From Jeotgalicoccus saudimassiliensis (GTDB lineage Bacteria > Bacillota > Bacilli > Staphylococcales > Salinicoccaceae): a DNA stretch of 64,000 nucleotides. A program made the translations under genes and the position numbers. Below are positions 43,147 to 52,062 of this stretch, one piece after another. The stretch lies in NCBI RefSeq assembly GCF_000756715.1, contig NZ_CCSE01000001.1, positions 1,952,001 to 2,016,000 on the forward strand, written 5' to 3'. The notes beneath the pieces are model-generated. The model searched no databases. It saw only the letters and a program-made list of their open reading frames with translations, and was not told the origin of the DNA. Position 1 is the stretch's first letter. Each line of letters begins with the position of its first letter.

Positions 43147-43209
43147 TTAAGCTCTCCAGCGCCGATGGTAGTTGGACTGACGTCCCGCAAGAGTAGGACG
43201 CTGCCAGGC
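43147..43209 (+). rRNA. 5S rRNA 3' fragment
   Basis: TTAAGCTCTCCAGCGCCGAT through GTAGGACGCTGCCAGGC, the 3' half of a Bacillales 5S rRNA (63 nt), joined directly to the 16S tip. The 5' half of 5S is absent. Confidence 0.92.
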
Positions 43210-43247
43210 GAATACATATTTAATATATGGATGCGATGAGCCGCATT

Positions 43248-43273
43248 GAGACCTTTCGAGGTCTCTTTTTTTG
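43248..43273 (+). terminator. Terminator of the rrn locus
   Basis: GAGACC / GGTCTC stem with loop TTTCGA and an eight-base T run, at the normal place after 5S. Confidence 0.92.
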
Positions 43274-43316
43274 TTATATAATAGATTAATATATTATTTA
43301 TTGAAGGAGTAGCGGC

Positions 43317-43778
43317 ATGCATACTTTAAAGTTAACTTCATTGGAAGATACTAAACAGCTGGCTGAAATACTCGCGGGTCAAATTTCAGGCGGGACGGTC
43401 ATTCTGCTGTCTGGAGATCTCGGCAGCGGTAAAACGACGTTCTCGCAGTTTTTAGGAAAATATCTGGGTGTGAAAAGACATATGACTTCACCTACATTCA
43501 ATATTATTAAATCATATAACGCTGATGTTAAGCTTCATCATATGGACTGTTACCGTCTGGAAGATTCAGAAGAGGACCTCGGCTTTGATGAATACTTTAA
43601 TGATACGGACATTGCGCTTGTAGAATGGCCCCAGTTCATTGCTGAATTTTTACCTGAAGAAGTAATCAGTATTAATATTAAGTATGAAAATGAAAGCGAA
43701 CGTCTGGTTACTATAGAAGGTAAAGGCGGACGTAACATAAAAATTGCGGAGGAAGTATATGATAAGTTTACTGCTTGA
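43317..43778 (+). CDS. tsaE: tRNA t6A biosynthesis ATPase TsaE
   Basis: P-loop ATPase needed for threonylcarbamoyl transfer by TsaBD. 153 residues. Walker A LSGDLGSGKTTFSQF, SPTFNIIKSY, HHMDCYRL and VEWPQFI motifs. SD GAAGGAG. TATAAT at 43277-43282 lies in the T run of the rrn terminator. First gene of tsaE-tsaB-rimI-tsaD, all overlapping. Confidence 0.96.
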   Translation: MHTLKLTSLEDTKQLAEILAGQISGGTVILLSGDLGSGKTTFSQFLGKYLGVKRHMTSPTFNIIKSYNADVKLHHMDCYRLEDSEEDLGFDEYFNDTDIALVEWPQFIAEFLPEEVISINIKYENESERLVTIEGKGGRNIKIAEEVYDKFTA

Positions 43779-44400
43779 TACGAGTAACCAGGCACTCTCT
43801 GTTGCGGTGAACCGTAACAGCAGAATGGTAGCTGAAATCAATACAAATTATAAGAAGACCCATTCAGAGACACTGGTGGATAACATACAGAAAGTACTTG
43901 AAATTGCAGACATTAAAAAAAATGAACTGGACAGAATCATTGTCGCTAAAGGTCCTGGATCATACACAGGTGTACGGATTGGTATTACAGTAGCGAAAAT
44001 GCTGGCGAAACAGCTTGATATCCCTGTATACACAGTATCATCTTTATTTGTCCTTGCGGTATCAAATGGACAGGAAGGCAGCACAGTGCCTCTTATTGAT
44101 GCGAGAAGAGGACATGTATACGGTGCCTGGTATAAAATAGGACCAGATGACTATACTGAAATCATTGCTCCACAGTATGCTGATTTCACTGCTTTATCAG
44201 CAGAAATTGAAGATGCGGTGTATTTACTGAATGGCGAAGAAAGAATCACCATTGATATTGAAAAGTACACACATGTGACACCAAGAATTTCACAGACAGA
44301 GCGATATGAGAAAGCGTTAAAACTTGAAGATGCCGATCAGCTGGTACCTGATTATCTGCGCATCTCGGAGGCGGAAAGAAATTGGCAGGAGAACCGGTAA
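43759..44400 (+). CDS. tsaB: tRNA t6A biosynthesis protein TsaB
   Basis: Non-catalytic partner of TsaD. 213 residues from the ATG at 43759 (SD GGAGGAAG). ASKHA-fold N-terminus SLLLDTSNQALSVAV and conserved GPGSYTGVRIGITVAKMLA. Overlaps tsaE by 20 bases and rimI by 19. Confidence 0.95.
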   Translation: MISLLLDTSNQALSVAVNRNSRMVAEINTNYKKTHSETLVDNIQKVLEIADIKKNELDRIIVAKGPGSYTGVRIGITVAKMLAKQLDIPVYTVSSLFVLAVSNGQEGSTVPLIDARRGHVYGAWYKIGPDDYTEIIAPQYADFTALSAEIEDAVYLLNGEERITIDIEKYTHVTPRISQTERYEKALKLEDADQLVPDYLRISEAERNWQENR

Positions 44401-44834
44401 TCAGAGAAATGCAGATTGAGGATTTAAATGATGTGTACGCTATAGAAGTCGAAGCATTTAAAAACTCAACATGGACGATGGAAGCTTATACGAGAGAACT
44501 TGTAATGAATAAATTTGCCCACTACTTCGTTATGGAGCTGGACGGTGAAATTATCGGTTATACCGGCATATGGCTTGTAGTGGACCAGTGTCAGATCACG
44601 ACGGTGGCACTCGCTAAGAAAATGCGCGGCAAAGGTTACAGTCATGTTCTGATCGAACATATAAAGGAATTTGTTAAACCGCAGGCGGATGTAGTCTCTC
44701 TTGAAGTGAGAGTGGATAATACACCGGCAATGAAACTGTATGAACGAAACGGTTTTAAATACGGCGGCGTACGTAAGAATTATTATGGAGAAGGGCTTGA
44801 TGCACACGTGATGTGGGTGAATCTTAATGAGTAA
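44382..44834 (+). CDS. rimI: Ribosomal-protein-alanine N-acetyltransferase RimI
   Basis: GNAT acetyltransferase (S18 N-terminus in E. coli). TTG start with GGAGG seven bases upstream; 150 residues. Acetyl-CoA motif [19 protein letters not shown] and C-terminal [15 protein letters not shown]. Lies between tsaB and tsaD as in many Firmicutes. Confidence 0.92.
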   Translation: MAGEPVIREMQIEDLNDVYAIEVEAFKNSTWTMEAYTRELVMNKFAHYFVMELDGEIIGYTGIWLVVDQCQITTVALAKKMRGKGYSHVLIEHIKEFVKPQADVVSLEVRVDNTPAMKLYERNGFKYGGVRKNYYGEGLDAHVMWVNLNE

Positions 44835-45849
44835 AGATATTAAAATACTCGCAATAGAAACGAGCTGCGACGAGACTGCAGCGAGTGTTATACAAAATGG
44901 TCATGAAATATTGTCGAATGTCGTAGTGAGCCAGATCGAAAGCCATAAAAGATTTGGCGGTGTAGTGCCGGAAGTGGCTTCCCGCCATCACGTTGAGGCA
45001 ATTACACACGTCATAGATCAGGCGCTGAAAGAAGCTGAGCTTGAACCTGCTGATTTAACAGCAGTGGCTGTCACTGAAGGACCGGGGCTCATAGGTGCGC
45101 TTTTAATCGGTATTAATGCAGCGAAAACATTTGCATTTGTCCATGATCTGCCGCTTATTCCCGTACATCATATAGCGGGGCATATATATGCGGCACAGCT
45201 TGAGAAACCGCTCGTATTCCCATTGGTTTCACTTGTCGTATCAGGCGGTCATACAGAGCTTATATACATGAAAGATCATATGTCTTTTGAGATTATCGGA
45301 GAAACGAGAGACGACGCAGTCGGTGAAGCATTTGATAAGGTCGCAAGGGTAATTGAACTGCCTTATCCCGGTGGTCCGCATATCGACAAGCTTGCACAGG
45401 CGGGTGAAGACACATTTGACTTCCCGAGAGGTTTAATGAAGGAAGATACATTTGATTTCAGCTTCAGCGGGTTAAAGTCGGCAGTCATCAACAAGCTGCA
45501 CAACTATAGTCAAAAGGGTATTGAAATTAATAAAAGCGACGTTGCAGCGAGCTTCCAGGCAAGCGTTACAGACGTTCTGACGGCGAAAACCTTCGCCGCA
45601 TTAAAAGAGTACGATGTTAAGAATCTGATTATAGCAGGCGGTGTTGCAGGCAACAGCGAGCTGCGCCGCCGATTCACAGCAATGTGTGAAGAACATAAAG
45701 TTAATCTGCAAATCCCAGAGCTGAAATTCTGTACAGACAATGCTGCGATGATCGGAGCTGCAGCATATCATTTATATGAGAAAAAACATCTGGCAGATTT
45801 AAGACTTAACGGCAGGAATTTTATCGATATAGAGGAATATGCATTTTAA
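44827..45849 (+). CDS. tsaD: tRNA N6-adenosine threonylcarbamoyltransferase TsaD
   Basis: Transfers the threonylcarbamoyl group to A37 of ANN-decoding tRNAs. 340 residues. N-terminal [14 protein letters not shown], metal-binding HHIAGH ([13 protein letters not shown]), [10 protein letters not shown], and C-terminal [15 protein letters not shown]. Formerly gcp/ydiE. Confidence 0.97.
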   Translation: MSKDIKILAIETSCDETAASVIQNGHEILSNVVVSQIESHKRFGGVVPEVASRHHVEAITHVIDQALKEAELEPADLTAVAVTEGPGLIGALLIGINAAKTFAFVHDLPLIPVHHIAGHIYAAQLEKPLVFPLVSLVVSGGHTELIYMKDHMSFEIIGETRDDAVGEAFDKVARVIELPYPGGPHIDKLAQAGEDTFDFPRGLMKEDTFDFSFSGLKSAVINKLHNYSQKGIEINKSDVAASFQASVTDVLTAKTFAALKEYDVKNLIIAGGVAGNSELRRRFTAMCEEHKVNLQIPELKFCTDNAAMIGAAAYHLYEKKHLADLRLNGRNFIDIEEYAF

Positions 45850-45858
45850 TATACAGCG

Positions 45859-45881
45859 ACAGCCTTCGGGCTGTTTTTTTT
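45859..45881 (+). terminator. Intrinsic terminator of tsaE-tsaD operon
   Basis: ACAGCC / GGCTGT stem, TTCG loop, T run. Confidence 0.95.
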
Positions 45882-45944
45882 AATGTATAAATTTAAATAT
45901 TGGGTATATATCAAGTGATATAAAATTTTAAAAGGAGTGATTTA

Positions 45945-46382
45945 GTGATTAAAGCTGTACAGTACTTTAACTATTCGAATGCACTCGAGGCGCTGGAATT
46001 TTACGAGAAGAATTTTGATGCGGTTATTAACACGAAGATAATGGCATCTGATCCGAAGTTTGCCGCGGGTCTGGATGAGATGGGAATGTCGGCAGAAGAT
46101 GCAGAAACATTTGTGATGAATGCAGAATTCGAAGTGCTCGGTCAGAGGTTTATGGCGAGTTCCACGTGGCAGCATAAGGATATTGATAACTCCGGAGCAA
46201 TCATTACATTTGTCTTTGATTCAAATAATGAAGAGGAACTTAATGCAGTGACAAATCTTTATAACAAAGCAGTTGAAGCAGGCTGTCGGGTAGATATGAA
46301 ACTTGGTCCGACGGAATGGACCCGCTATTTCGCGAGTTTTAAAGATCCGTATAGTATTAACTGGATGATCAGCGGGGAATAA
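45945..46382 (+). CDS. VOC-family (PhnB-like) protein
   Basis: Glyoxalase/bleomycin-resistance fold protein of the PhnB/3-demethylubiquinone group. 145 residues from GTG with AAAGGAGTG upstream. FNYSNALEALEFYEKNF and KDPYSINWMIS are typical of these proteins; the metal-binding pattern is not complete by eye, so an enzymatic role cannot be given. Own terminator follows. Confidence 0.8.
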   Translation: MIKAVQYFNYSNALEALEFYEKNFDAVINTKIMASDPKFAAGLDEMGMSAEDAETFVMNAEFEVLGQRFMASSTWQHKDIDNSGAIITFVFDSNNEEELNAVTNLYNKAVEAGCRVDMKLGPTEWTRYFASFKDPYSINWMISGE

Positions 46383-46387
46383 TATAC

Positions 46388-46425
46388 AAACCGGGACGTC
46401 TCATGTGAGGATCCCGGTTTATTTA
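46388..46425 (+). terminator. Terminator of the VOC gene
   Basis: AAACCGGGA / TCCCGGTTT outer stem with inner CTCA / TGAG pairing and tail ATTTATTAT. Confidence 0.82.
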
Positions 46426-46497
46426 TTATACCGAACACGTATTCACTTAATAATACGTTTGATGAGCTCCCGGTTCTGTCAATACGGAACGTACGTT

Positions 46498-46636
46498 TTG
46501 TCCACAAATTGTGGACAGTTTGTGGGTAACTTATGATAAGTTGTGTATTAATCTGTGGATAAGTATGTGTATAACTGTAAAATCTGTGGATAAATTAAAA
46601 AGAATGCGGTCATAACCGCATTCCTGTTGTGGATAA
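46498..46636. promoter_or_regulatory. DnaA-box cluster
   Basis: Eight 9-mers related to TTATCCACA in 139 bases between convergent genes. Perfect inverse copies TGTGGATAA at 46554, 46585 and 46628; TGTGTATAA at 46566; TGTGGGTAA at 46521; TTGTCCACA at 46498; weaker TGTGGACAG at 46510 and TGTGTATTA at 46542. The first two form the inverted repeat TGTCCACAA-A-TTGTGGACA. No dnaA or dnaN is near. Confidence 0.85.
46596..46623 (-). terminator. Terminator of the ABC-F gene
   Basis: Minus strand: GAATGCGGT / ACCGCATTC stem with loop TATG followed by TTTTTAATTT. It lies inside the DnaA-box cluster. Confidence 0.85.
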
Positions 46637-46695
46637 CTTTTTGTTGTAAATGTAATCCTTTGAGGGGAACACACAGTAAAATTTATGTAAAAGTC

Positions 46696-48612
46696 TTAAA
46701 GATCGGCAAGTAATTCTTCTGCTTCTTCCCATTCGGTCATCAGTACTTCAAGTTTCTCATTAATTTCTTTAAGTCTGTTATCGAGCTCCTGAGCTTTCTC
46801 GTAGTCATTAAAGACTTCCGGAGCCACCAGCTTATCTTCAATTGCTGACAGTTCAATCTCCAGCTCCTGAATTTCCTGTTCGAGCTTTTCGCTCTGCTTT
46901 TTAACGCGCTTTAATTCATTGCGGCGCTGTTTCTGGGCTTCGTAGTCCGAGATGTTTTCTTTCTTCTCATCGATGCGCTCAACAGGTGCTTCCATAAACT
47001 CTGCCTCTTTCTTCTTGTGCTGGAAGTAGCTGTAGTCACCGTCGACCATCATAACTTTATGCGGTTCGATTTCCATGACCCGGCTTGCAATTTTATCGAT
47101 GAAATAACGGTCGTGTGATACGACGATAATCGTGCCGGGGAAATTCTCAAGTGCTGTTTCCAATACTTCTTTACTGTCGATATCCAGGTGGTTGGTCGGC
47201 TCATCGAGAATCAGCAGGTTATTTTCTTCAAGCATCAGTTTAGCGAGCTGTATTCTCGCTTTTTCTCCTCCGCTTAATGAGTTGACCTGTTTCAGCACTT
47301 CATCCTGTGTGAATAAGAAGCGGCCGAGAATTTTTCTGACGTCGCTTTCTTTCATCTGCGGATATTCTTTCCACAGTTCTTCAAGTACGTTGTTTTGGGA
47401 AGTGAATTCCGCCTGTTTCTGGTCGTAATAGCCGATTGTTACGTTCGTCCCGTACTGAATGTTTCCGTCGAGTTCCGGAATGATTTTAGCGATTGTTTTG
47501 GCCAGTGTGGATTTCCCGATACCGTTCGGACCAAGTATTGCGAGACGGTCTCCTTTGTCCACATTAAACGACAGGCCGCTTCGGAGGACGGTGTCATCGT
47601 ATCCGATGGCAAGGTCTTTTAATCTCAGTACATCGTTGCCGCTTTCACGTTTTATCGTGAACTGAAAGTCCGCGCTCGAACGGTCGATGAAAGGTTTATC
47701 CATGCGGTCCATCATTTCGAGTTTCTTACGGCGGTCTTTCGCCATACCGGAAGTCGATGCACGTGTAATGTTTTTCTCTATAAACGTCTCGAGTCTCTTA
47801 ACTTCACTCTGTTCACGCTCGTACTGCTTCATTCTTAATCGGTGTGTTTTCTCTTTTTCTTTCACGTAGTTTGTGTAGTTCGTATGGTAAAGTGTGCCCC
47901 GGTGCAGTTCGATCTCATAAATCTTATCGACTGTGCGGTCGAGGAAGTAACGGTCGTGACTAATAATAACCACTGCACCGTCATAACTTTTCAAATACTG
48001 CTCAAGCCATTCAACAGTCGCCATGTCCAGGTGGTTGGTCGGCTCATCGAGAAGAAGCAGGTCCGGTTTTGTTAACAGCATCTTACCGAGTGCAAGGCGC
48101 GTTTTCTGACCGCCTGAAAATTCTTCGACCCTGCGGTCGAGGTCAGCTTCTGTAAACTGCAGACCGGTCAGAACACTTTTAATCTGAGCATCGATTGTAT
48201 AGCCGTCTTTATGTTCAAATTCGAGCTGAATGGTTTCATAGCGTTTCAGTTTTTCATCATAATCTGCATGTGTATGTTCGTGCTCGCTGAGCCATGCGGC
48301 AATTTCCGCCATATCATCGTTCATTTTAAGTATATGTGAGAACGGCTTCTGCATTTCATCCCTGACAGTTTCATCGGACTCCAGTGTCATCTGCTGTGCA
48401 AGATAACCGAGAGAGACGTGTTTCGGCATGCTGATCGTACCGCTGTCATAAGTGAGTTCATCAGCCATAACTTTCATTAATGTACTTTTTCCGGCACCGT
48501 TTTTTCCGACGATACCGAGAGTTTCCCCCGATTTTACTTCGAGATCCAGGTTTTCAAATATAGTGTTCGTTCCGTATGCCTTCGAGACATTTCCCAATTG
48601 TAAAAGAATCAT
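46696..48612 (-). CDS. ABC-F family ATPase (YdiF/Uup-like)
   Basis: Ribosome-associated ATPase without membrane domains. 638 residues: two ABC domains with Walker A GKNGAGKST and GPNGIGKST, signatures SGGQKTRLALG and SGGEKARIQLA, Walker B LLLLDEPTNHLD and LLILDEPTNHLD; linker (P-site tRNA interaction motif) region near 240-310; C-terminal coiled coil from about 555. Position before rex matches B. subtilis ydiF. Nothing specifically suggests an antibiotic-resistance member. Confidence 0.93.
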   Translation of the reverse strand: MILLQLGNVSKAYGTNTIFENLDLEVKSGETLGIVGKNGAGKSTLMKVMADELTYDSGTISMPKHVSLGYLAQQMTLESDETVRDEMQKPFSHILKMNDDMAEIAAWLSEHEHTHADYDEKLKRYETIQLEFEHKDGYTIDAQIKSVLTGLQFTEADLDRRVEEFSGGQKTRLALGKMLLTKPDLLLLDEPTNHLDMATVEWLEQYLKSYDGAVVIISHDRYFLDRTVDKIYEIELHRGTLYHTNYTNYVKEKEKTHRLRMKQYEREQSEVKRLETFIEKNITRASTSGMAKDRRKKLEMMDRMDKPFIDRSSADFQFTIKRESGNDVLRLKDLAIGYDDTVLRSGLSFNVDKGDRLAILGPNGIGKSTLAKTIAKIIPELDGNIQYGTNVTIGYYDQKQAEFTSQNNVLEELWKEYPQMKESDVRKILGRFLFTQDEVLKQVNSLSGGEKARIQLAKLMLEENNLLILDEPTNHLDIDSKEVLETALENFPGTIIVVSHDRYFIDKIASRVMEIEPHKVMMVDGDYSYFQHKKKEAEFMEAPVERIDEKKENISDYEAQKQRRNELKRVKKQSEKLEQEIQELEIELSAIEDKLVAPEVFNDYEKAQELDNRLKEINEKLEVLMTEWEEAEELLADL

Positions 48613-48697
48613 TATGCCTACCTCATTTCACTCTCCAGTTTACACGAAAAACCGACATAATTCGACCAGATAAACCGGTGCGACGCCATATATATTA

Positions 48698-48706
48698 TGT
48701 TATAAT
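48698..48706 (+). promoter_or_regulatory. Extended -10 promoter of rex-tatAC
   Basis: TGTTATAAT 32 bases before the rex ATG, no clear -35. Confidence 0.6.
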
Positions 48707-48737
48707 AGAGCGACTAGAAATATAGAGGTGAAAGGGA

Positions 48738-49370
48738 ATGTCTAACAAGAAAAAAATCCCTAATGCAACTATGAAACGTCTACCGCTTTATTATCGTTAC
48801 TTCAAGCAGGAAGAGAATAATGGTAATGATAGAGTTTCTTCGAAAGAAATTAGTGAAGCATTAGACATTGACTCGGCGACTATTCGCAGGGACTTTTCTT
48901 ACTTTGGAGAATTAGGCAGAAAGGGTTACGGCTACAACGTCGGCAGCCTGCTGAAATTCTTCCTGGAACACATCCAGGGAAGCAATGTAAAAAATGTAAT
49001 TCTGCTTGGTGCAGGTAATCTTGGCAGTGCGTTATTGAACTACAAATTTGCAAACATTCATGATAAAATGAATGTAGTTGGCGCTTTTGACAGCAACGAA
49101 TCACTTGTAGGTAAAAAGATCAATGAAATTGATATTTTCCATACAGATGATTTGGAGGCAATCATACAGCAGGAGAACGTTGAAGTTGCAATTATGACTG
49201 TGCCGATGGAAGCTGGGCAAGAGTCCGCAGAGCGTTTAGAAAAAGCAGGGATTAAAGGCATTCTTAACTTTACACCTATCCGGCTGAGCACTGGTCCTGA
49301 TGTGACTGTACACAGTATTGACTTAGGCGTAGAGCTGCAGGCACTATTTTTCCAGATGAAAAATAAATAG
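48738..49370 (+). CDS. rex: Redox-sensing repressor Rex
   Basis: NADH-responsive repressor of fermentation and respiration genes. 210 residues. Winged-helix N-terminus ([38 protein letters not shown]) and Rossmann domain [12 protein letters not shown]. Eleven bases before tatA, likely cotranscribed. Confidence 0.97.
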   Translation: MSNKKKIPNATMKRLPLYYRYFKQEENNGNDRVSSKEISEALDIDSATIRRDFSYFGELGRKGYGYNVGSLLKFFLEHIQGSNVKNVILLGAGNLGSALLNYKFANIHDKMNVVGAFDSNESLVGKKINEIDIFHTDDLEAIIQQENVEVAIMTVPMEAGQESAERLEKAGIKGILNFTPIRLSTGPDVTVHSIDLGVELQALFFQMKNK

Positions 49371-49381
49371 GAGGGGTATTC

Positions 49382-49642
49382 ATGATAGAAGTTCTTTTAC
49401 CAAATACATTAATGGCGGTTACTCCAGTAAGCTTAATCGTTATTGCAGTAGTGGCACTTATCATTTTCGGACCTAAGAAACTTCCGCAGTTCGGTAAAGC
49501 AGTCGGTTCCACACTGAAAGAATTTAAAGATGCTACTAAAGGTCTTGCTGATGACGACGATGACGACGATGTAAAAGTCAGCAGAAAGTCAGAAGAGCAA
49601 GAGAAAAAAGACGAACCTAAAAAAATTGAATCAGAAGCATAA
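49382..49642 (+). CDS. tatA: Sec-independent translocase subunit TatA
   Basis: Forms the Tat pore. 86 residues: membrane segment (about 16-33), amphipathic helix beginning [14 protein letters not shown], then a tail with seven consecutive Asp and Lys/Glu-rich end. Periplasmic N-terminus is longer than in E. coli TatA. A terminator-like hairpin separates it from tatC. Confidence 0.95.
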   Translation: MIEVLLPNTLMAVTPVSLIVIAVVALIIFGPKKLPQFGKAVGSTLKEFKDATKGLADDDDDDDVKVSRKSEEQEKKDEPKKIESEA

Positions 49643-49650
49643 ACAAAGAG

Positions 49651-49673
49651 GGTGGCGAAAGCCGCCTTTTTTT
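49651..49673 (+). terminator. Terminator-like hairpin between tatA and tatC
   Basis: GGTGGC / GCCGCC stem (one G-U), GAAA tetraloop, seven T; abuts the tatC SD AAAGAGGTG. Likely partial termination. Confidence 0.85.
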
Positions 49674-49688
49674 AAAGAGGTGATTTAA

Positions 49689-50441
49689 ATGGCCGATGAG
49701 GAAAAAGAGTTTACCGAGCATTTTGAGGAACTCAGAAAGCGATTATTAACGGTAATGTACTTTTTTGCTGCCGCACTGTTTGTCGGTTTTTACTTTTCAA
49801 AACCGCTGATTTATCAACTCCAGAATGCACCGTGGACTGAAAACGTTCAGATGCATGCATTCCAGGTGACAGATCCTATTAAGATTTATTTAATTGTTAT
49901 TGTAGCTATTGCCTTTATTATAATTTTACCGGTTATTATGTATCAGATGTGGTCATTTATCACGCCGGGACTGTACGAGAAAGAACGCAGTATAACGTTG
50001 ATGTACATACCTGTAGTTATGGTTTTAATGCTGATTGGTCTGGCATTCAGTTATTTTGTGGTTGTACCGTATATTATTAAATTCACGTTTGATTTATCCG
50101 CCGAAATGGGAATTGAAGCAACGATAGGAATTAACCAGTATTTCGGATTTTTGTTCAGAACGATTTTACCATTCGGTTTTATATTCCAAATGCCGGTCTT
50201 AACATTATTCTTAACACAGCTCGGAATTATTACACCGATGTTCCTTAAAAAGAACAGAAAATATGCATATTTTATTATGTTTGTGCTGGCTGCGATTATC
50301 GCACCGCCGGATATTATGACACACCTGCTGCTTACAGTACCGATGATTGTTTTATATGAAATCAGTATTCATATTTCAAAAATCGGCTACCGCAGATATT
50401 TAAAAGCAGAACAGCAGCAGCTTGAAGACGAATTGAAATAA
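49689..50441 (+). CDS. tatC: Sec-independent translocase subunit TatC
   Basis: Twin-arginine signal receptor with six membrane segments. 250 residues. N-terminal TEHFEELRKRLL, and conserved FSYFVVVPYIIKF and FQMPVLTLFLTQLGII. Together with TatA a minimal Gram-positive Tat pathway. No obvious Tat substrate is in the window. Confidence 0.96.
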   Translation: MADEEKEFTEHFEELRKRLLTVMYFFAAALFVGFYFSKPLIYQLQNAPWTENVQMHAFQVTDPIKIYLIVIVAIAFIIILPVIMYQMWSFITPGLYEKERSITLMYIPVVMVLMLIGLAFSYFVVVPYIIKFTFDLSAEMGIEATIGINQYFGFLFRTILPFGFIFQMPVLTLFLTQLGIITPMFLKKNRKYAYFIMFVLAAIIAPPDIMTHLLLTVPMIVLYEISIHISKIGYRRYLKAEQQQLEDELK

Positions 50442-50463
50442 ACGCAGGAGGTACTGGACATAT

Positions 50464-51924
50464 ATGCCAAAAAAACTTGAAGAAATTTCGCGTGCAGAAT
50501 TAGACGATTTAGTACAGGCAGCTGATGATTCGAAGTGGAAACAGGTATATCATGTTCAGCCGCCTTTTGGATTTTTAGGTGCACCGACAGGGTTTAACTA
50601 TGTAAATGGTATATATCATTTATTTTACGAGTGGTCACCGGACAGTGATTTAACAGTCACACCAGACAGTAAATACATATATCATGCAACTTCCAAAGAC
50701 CTCGTTACATTTCAGAATGAAGGCGTAAAAGTCAGACCGGACTCGCTGTACGATGCAGAAAACATATTCGGCGGCAGTCTGTCTAAAGTGTTTAATGAGA
50801 TCAGTTATTTTTATACAGGCGAACGCCTGAAAAGCGATGAACTGCTCACAACTCAGCTCGGAGGCTATATGAATACCGACGGCAAAGTACAGAAGTATTC
50901 ATCACCGCTGATCAGAAATTTTCCGGCAGGGTACACTGAATACTTGCGTAATCCCTATGTGACGGTGATAGACAGGGAAGTAGTTATGTTCCTTGGCACC
51001 ATGAACAGGGAAGAATTCGGACGCGTTGTTATATACCGCGGTCCGTCAGTTGAAGAATTACGCTTTGACGGCGAGCTCGATACGGGCTATAAAGTATTCG
51101 GTCATTTATGGGAGCAGCCTGAATTCTTCGATCTGAACATGGATTCAGTGCTGATATTCAATGCGAGAGGTCTCGATAAATTCGACACGCATTTCTGGAA
51201 TATTTACCAGTCAGGCTATATGATCGGCGACTTTGAACGCCGCGGGAACTATTTCATCCACGATGATTTCCATGAATTCGACGGCGGCTTTGATTTTTAC
51301 CGCCCGGCAACAACTGTTGATGAAGACGGCAACAGAGTACTGCTTGCCTGGATGGCAGCAGAAGAAAGCCGCTATCCATCAAGCGCGGACAGAACAGTCA
51401 ATGCAATGACCATACCGAGAGTACTGACGATAGACGAAGACAGAATCCGTCAGCTGCCTCACCCGAATCTTGAGAAATTGCGCGGTGAAGCGATTACGGC
51501 AGAAGGGTATTTTAAAGAATACCCGACAAAACTGACAGCATTTTACGGTGAAGTATATGAACTGATTATCGATGTGCTTGAAAACAATGCATCGATGCTG
51601 CATATATATATGCGTAAAAATACGCGCCATGAAACCAAACTTATTTACGACAGTGAACAGCGGATACTGACACTGGACCGTACGTTCAGCGGTGAAGAAA
51701 TCGAGAATGTAGACGGTCTTGTACGCCGCATTAAACTGGACGAAGACCTCGGGAACATGAGAATTTATATGGATAAATCGAGTATCGAAGTATTTATTAA
51801 TGACGGAAAATATACTATGACATCGAGAATTTTTCCAAGTGATAATGCAACGGGACTGGAAATGGTCACAGAATTTGGAGACTGCCGTGTCCAGCTGACA
51901 CAATATCCGCTGGAGTTGGAATAA
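50464..51924 (+). CDS. GH32 (ScrB-like) protein with substituted catalytic residues
   Basis: 486 residues with the GH32 five-blade propeller and C-terminal beta-sandwich (from about 370), closest in layout to sucrose-6-phosphate hydrolase. The nucleophile motif (W/L-x-N-D-P-N-G) reads FLGAPTG with Ala40 in place of Asp; the RDP motif reads RNP (Asn163 for Asp). Only the acid/base Glu217 (WEQP) remains. Flanking text is well conserved (HVQPPFG, YHLFYEW, HATSKDLV, GFDFYRPAT). No frameshift or stop, so a pseudoenzyme or repurposed binding protein is more likely than a decayed gene. SD GCAGGAGG. Confidence 0.88.
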   Translation: MPKKLEEISRAELDDLVQAADDSKWKQVYHVQPPFGFLGAPTGFNYVNGIYHLFYEWSPDSDLTVTPDSKYIYHATSKDLVTFQNEGVKVRPDSLYDAENIFGGSLSKVFNEISYFYTGERLKSDELLTTQLGGYMNTDGKVQKYSSPLIRNFPAGYTEYLRNPYVTVIDREVVMFLGTMNREEFGRVVIYRGPSVEELRFDGELDTGYKVFGHLWEQPEFFDLNMDSVLIFNARGLDKFDTHFWNIYQSGYMIGDFERRGNYFIHDDFHEFDGGFDFYRPATTVDEDGNRVLLAWMAAEESRYPSSADRTVNAMTIPRVLTIDEDRIRQLPHPNLEKLRGEAITAEGYFKEYPTKLTAFYGEVYELIIDVLENNASMLHIYMRKNTRHETKLIYDSEQRILTLDRTFSGEEIENVDGLVRRIKLDEDLGNMRIYMDKSSIEVFINDGKYTMTSRIFPSDNATGLEMVTEFGDCRVQLTQYPLELE

Positions 51925-51998
51925 CGATATGAATAAATCGAAAAATTAGATAGTTTTAAAAATACATGGAATAAACTGTAACAATATATTGCAGGAAG

Positions 51999-52007
51999 TG
52001 ATATAAT
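51999..52007 (+). promoter_or_regulatory. Extended -10 promoter of rpiR
   Basis: TGATATAAT 56 bases before the regulator start; weak -35. Confidence 0.5.
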
Positions 52008-52062
52008 TACACCATATTATTCATATCGAGAATCAATACAACAGTAAAAGAGGTGGTTAATT

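Noticed and set aside
45885-45907. Possible SigB promoter before the VOC gene (GGGTAT at 45902)
   Set aside because: No GTTTAA-like -35 at 12-14 bases; the nearest GTATAA gives an 11-base spacer.
46498-46636. Interpretation of the DnaA-box cluster as the replication origin
   Set aside because: No dnaA, dnaN or rnpA/rpmH nearby, and no AT-rich unwinding region of the expected kind next to the boxes.
51379-51903. Minus-strand open frame (174 codons) opposite the GH32 gene
   Set aside because: Same reason: antisense to a gene with a clear fold, Cys/His/Phe-rich composition untypical of real proteins here.
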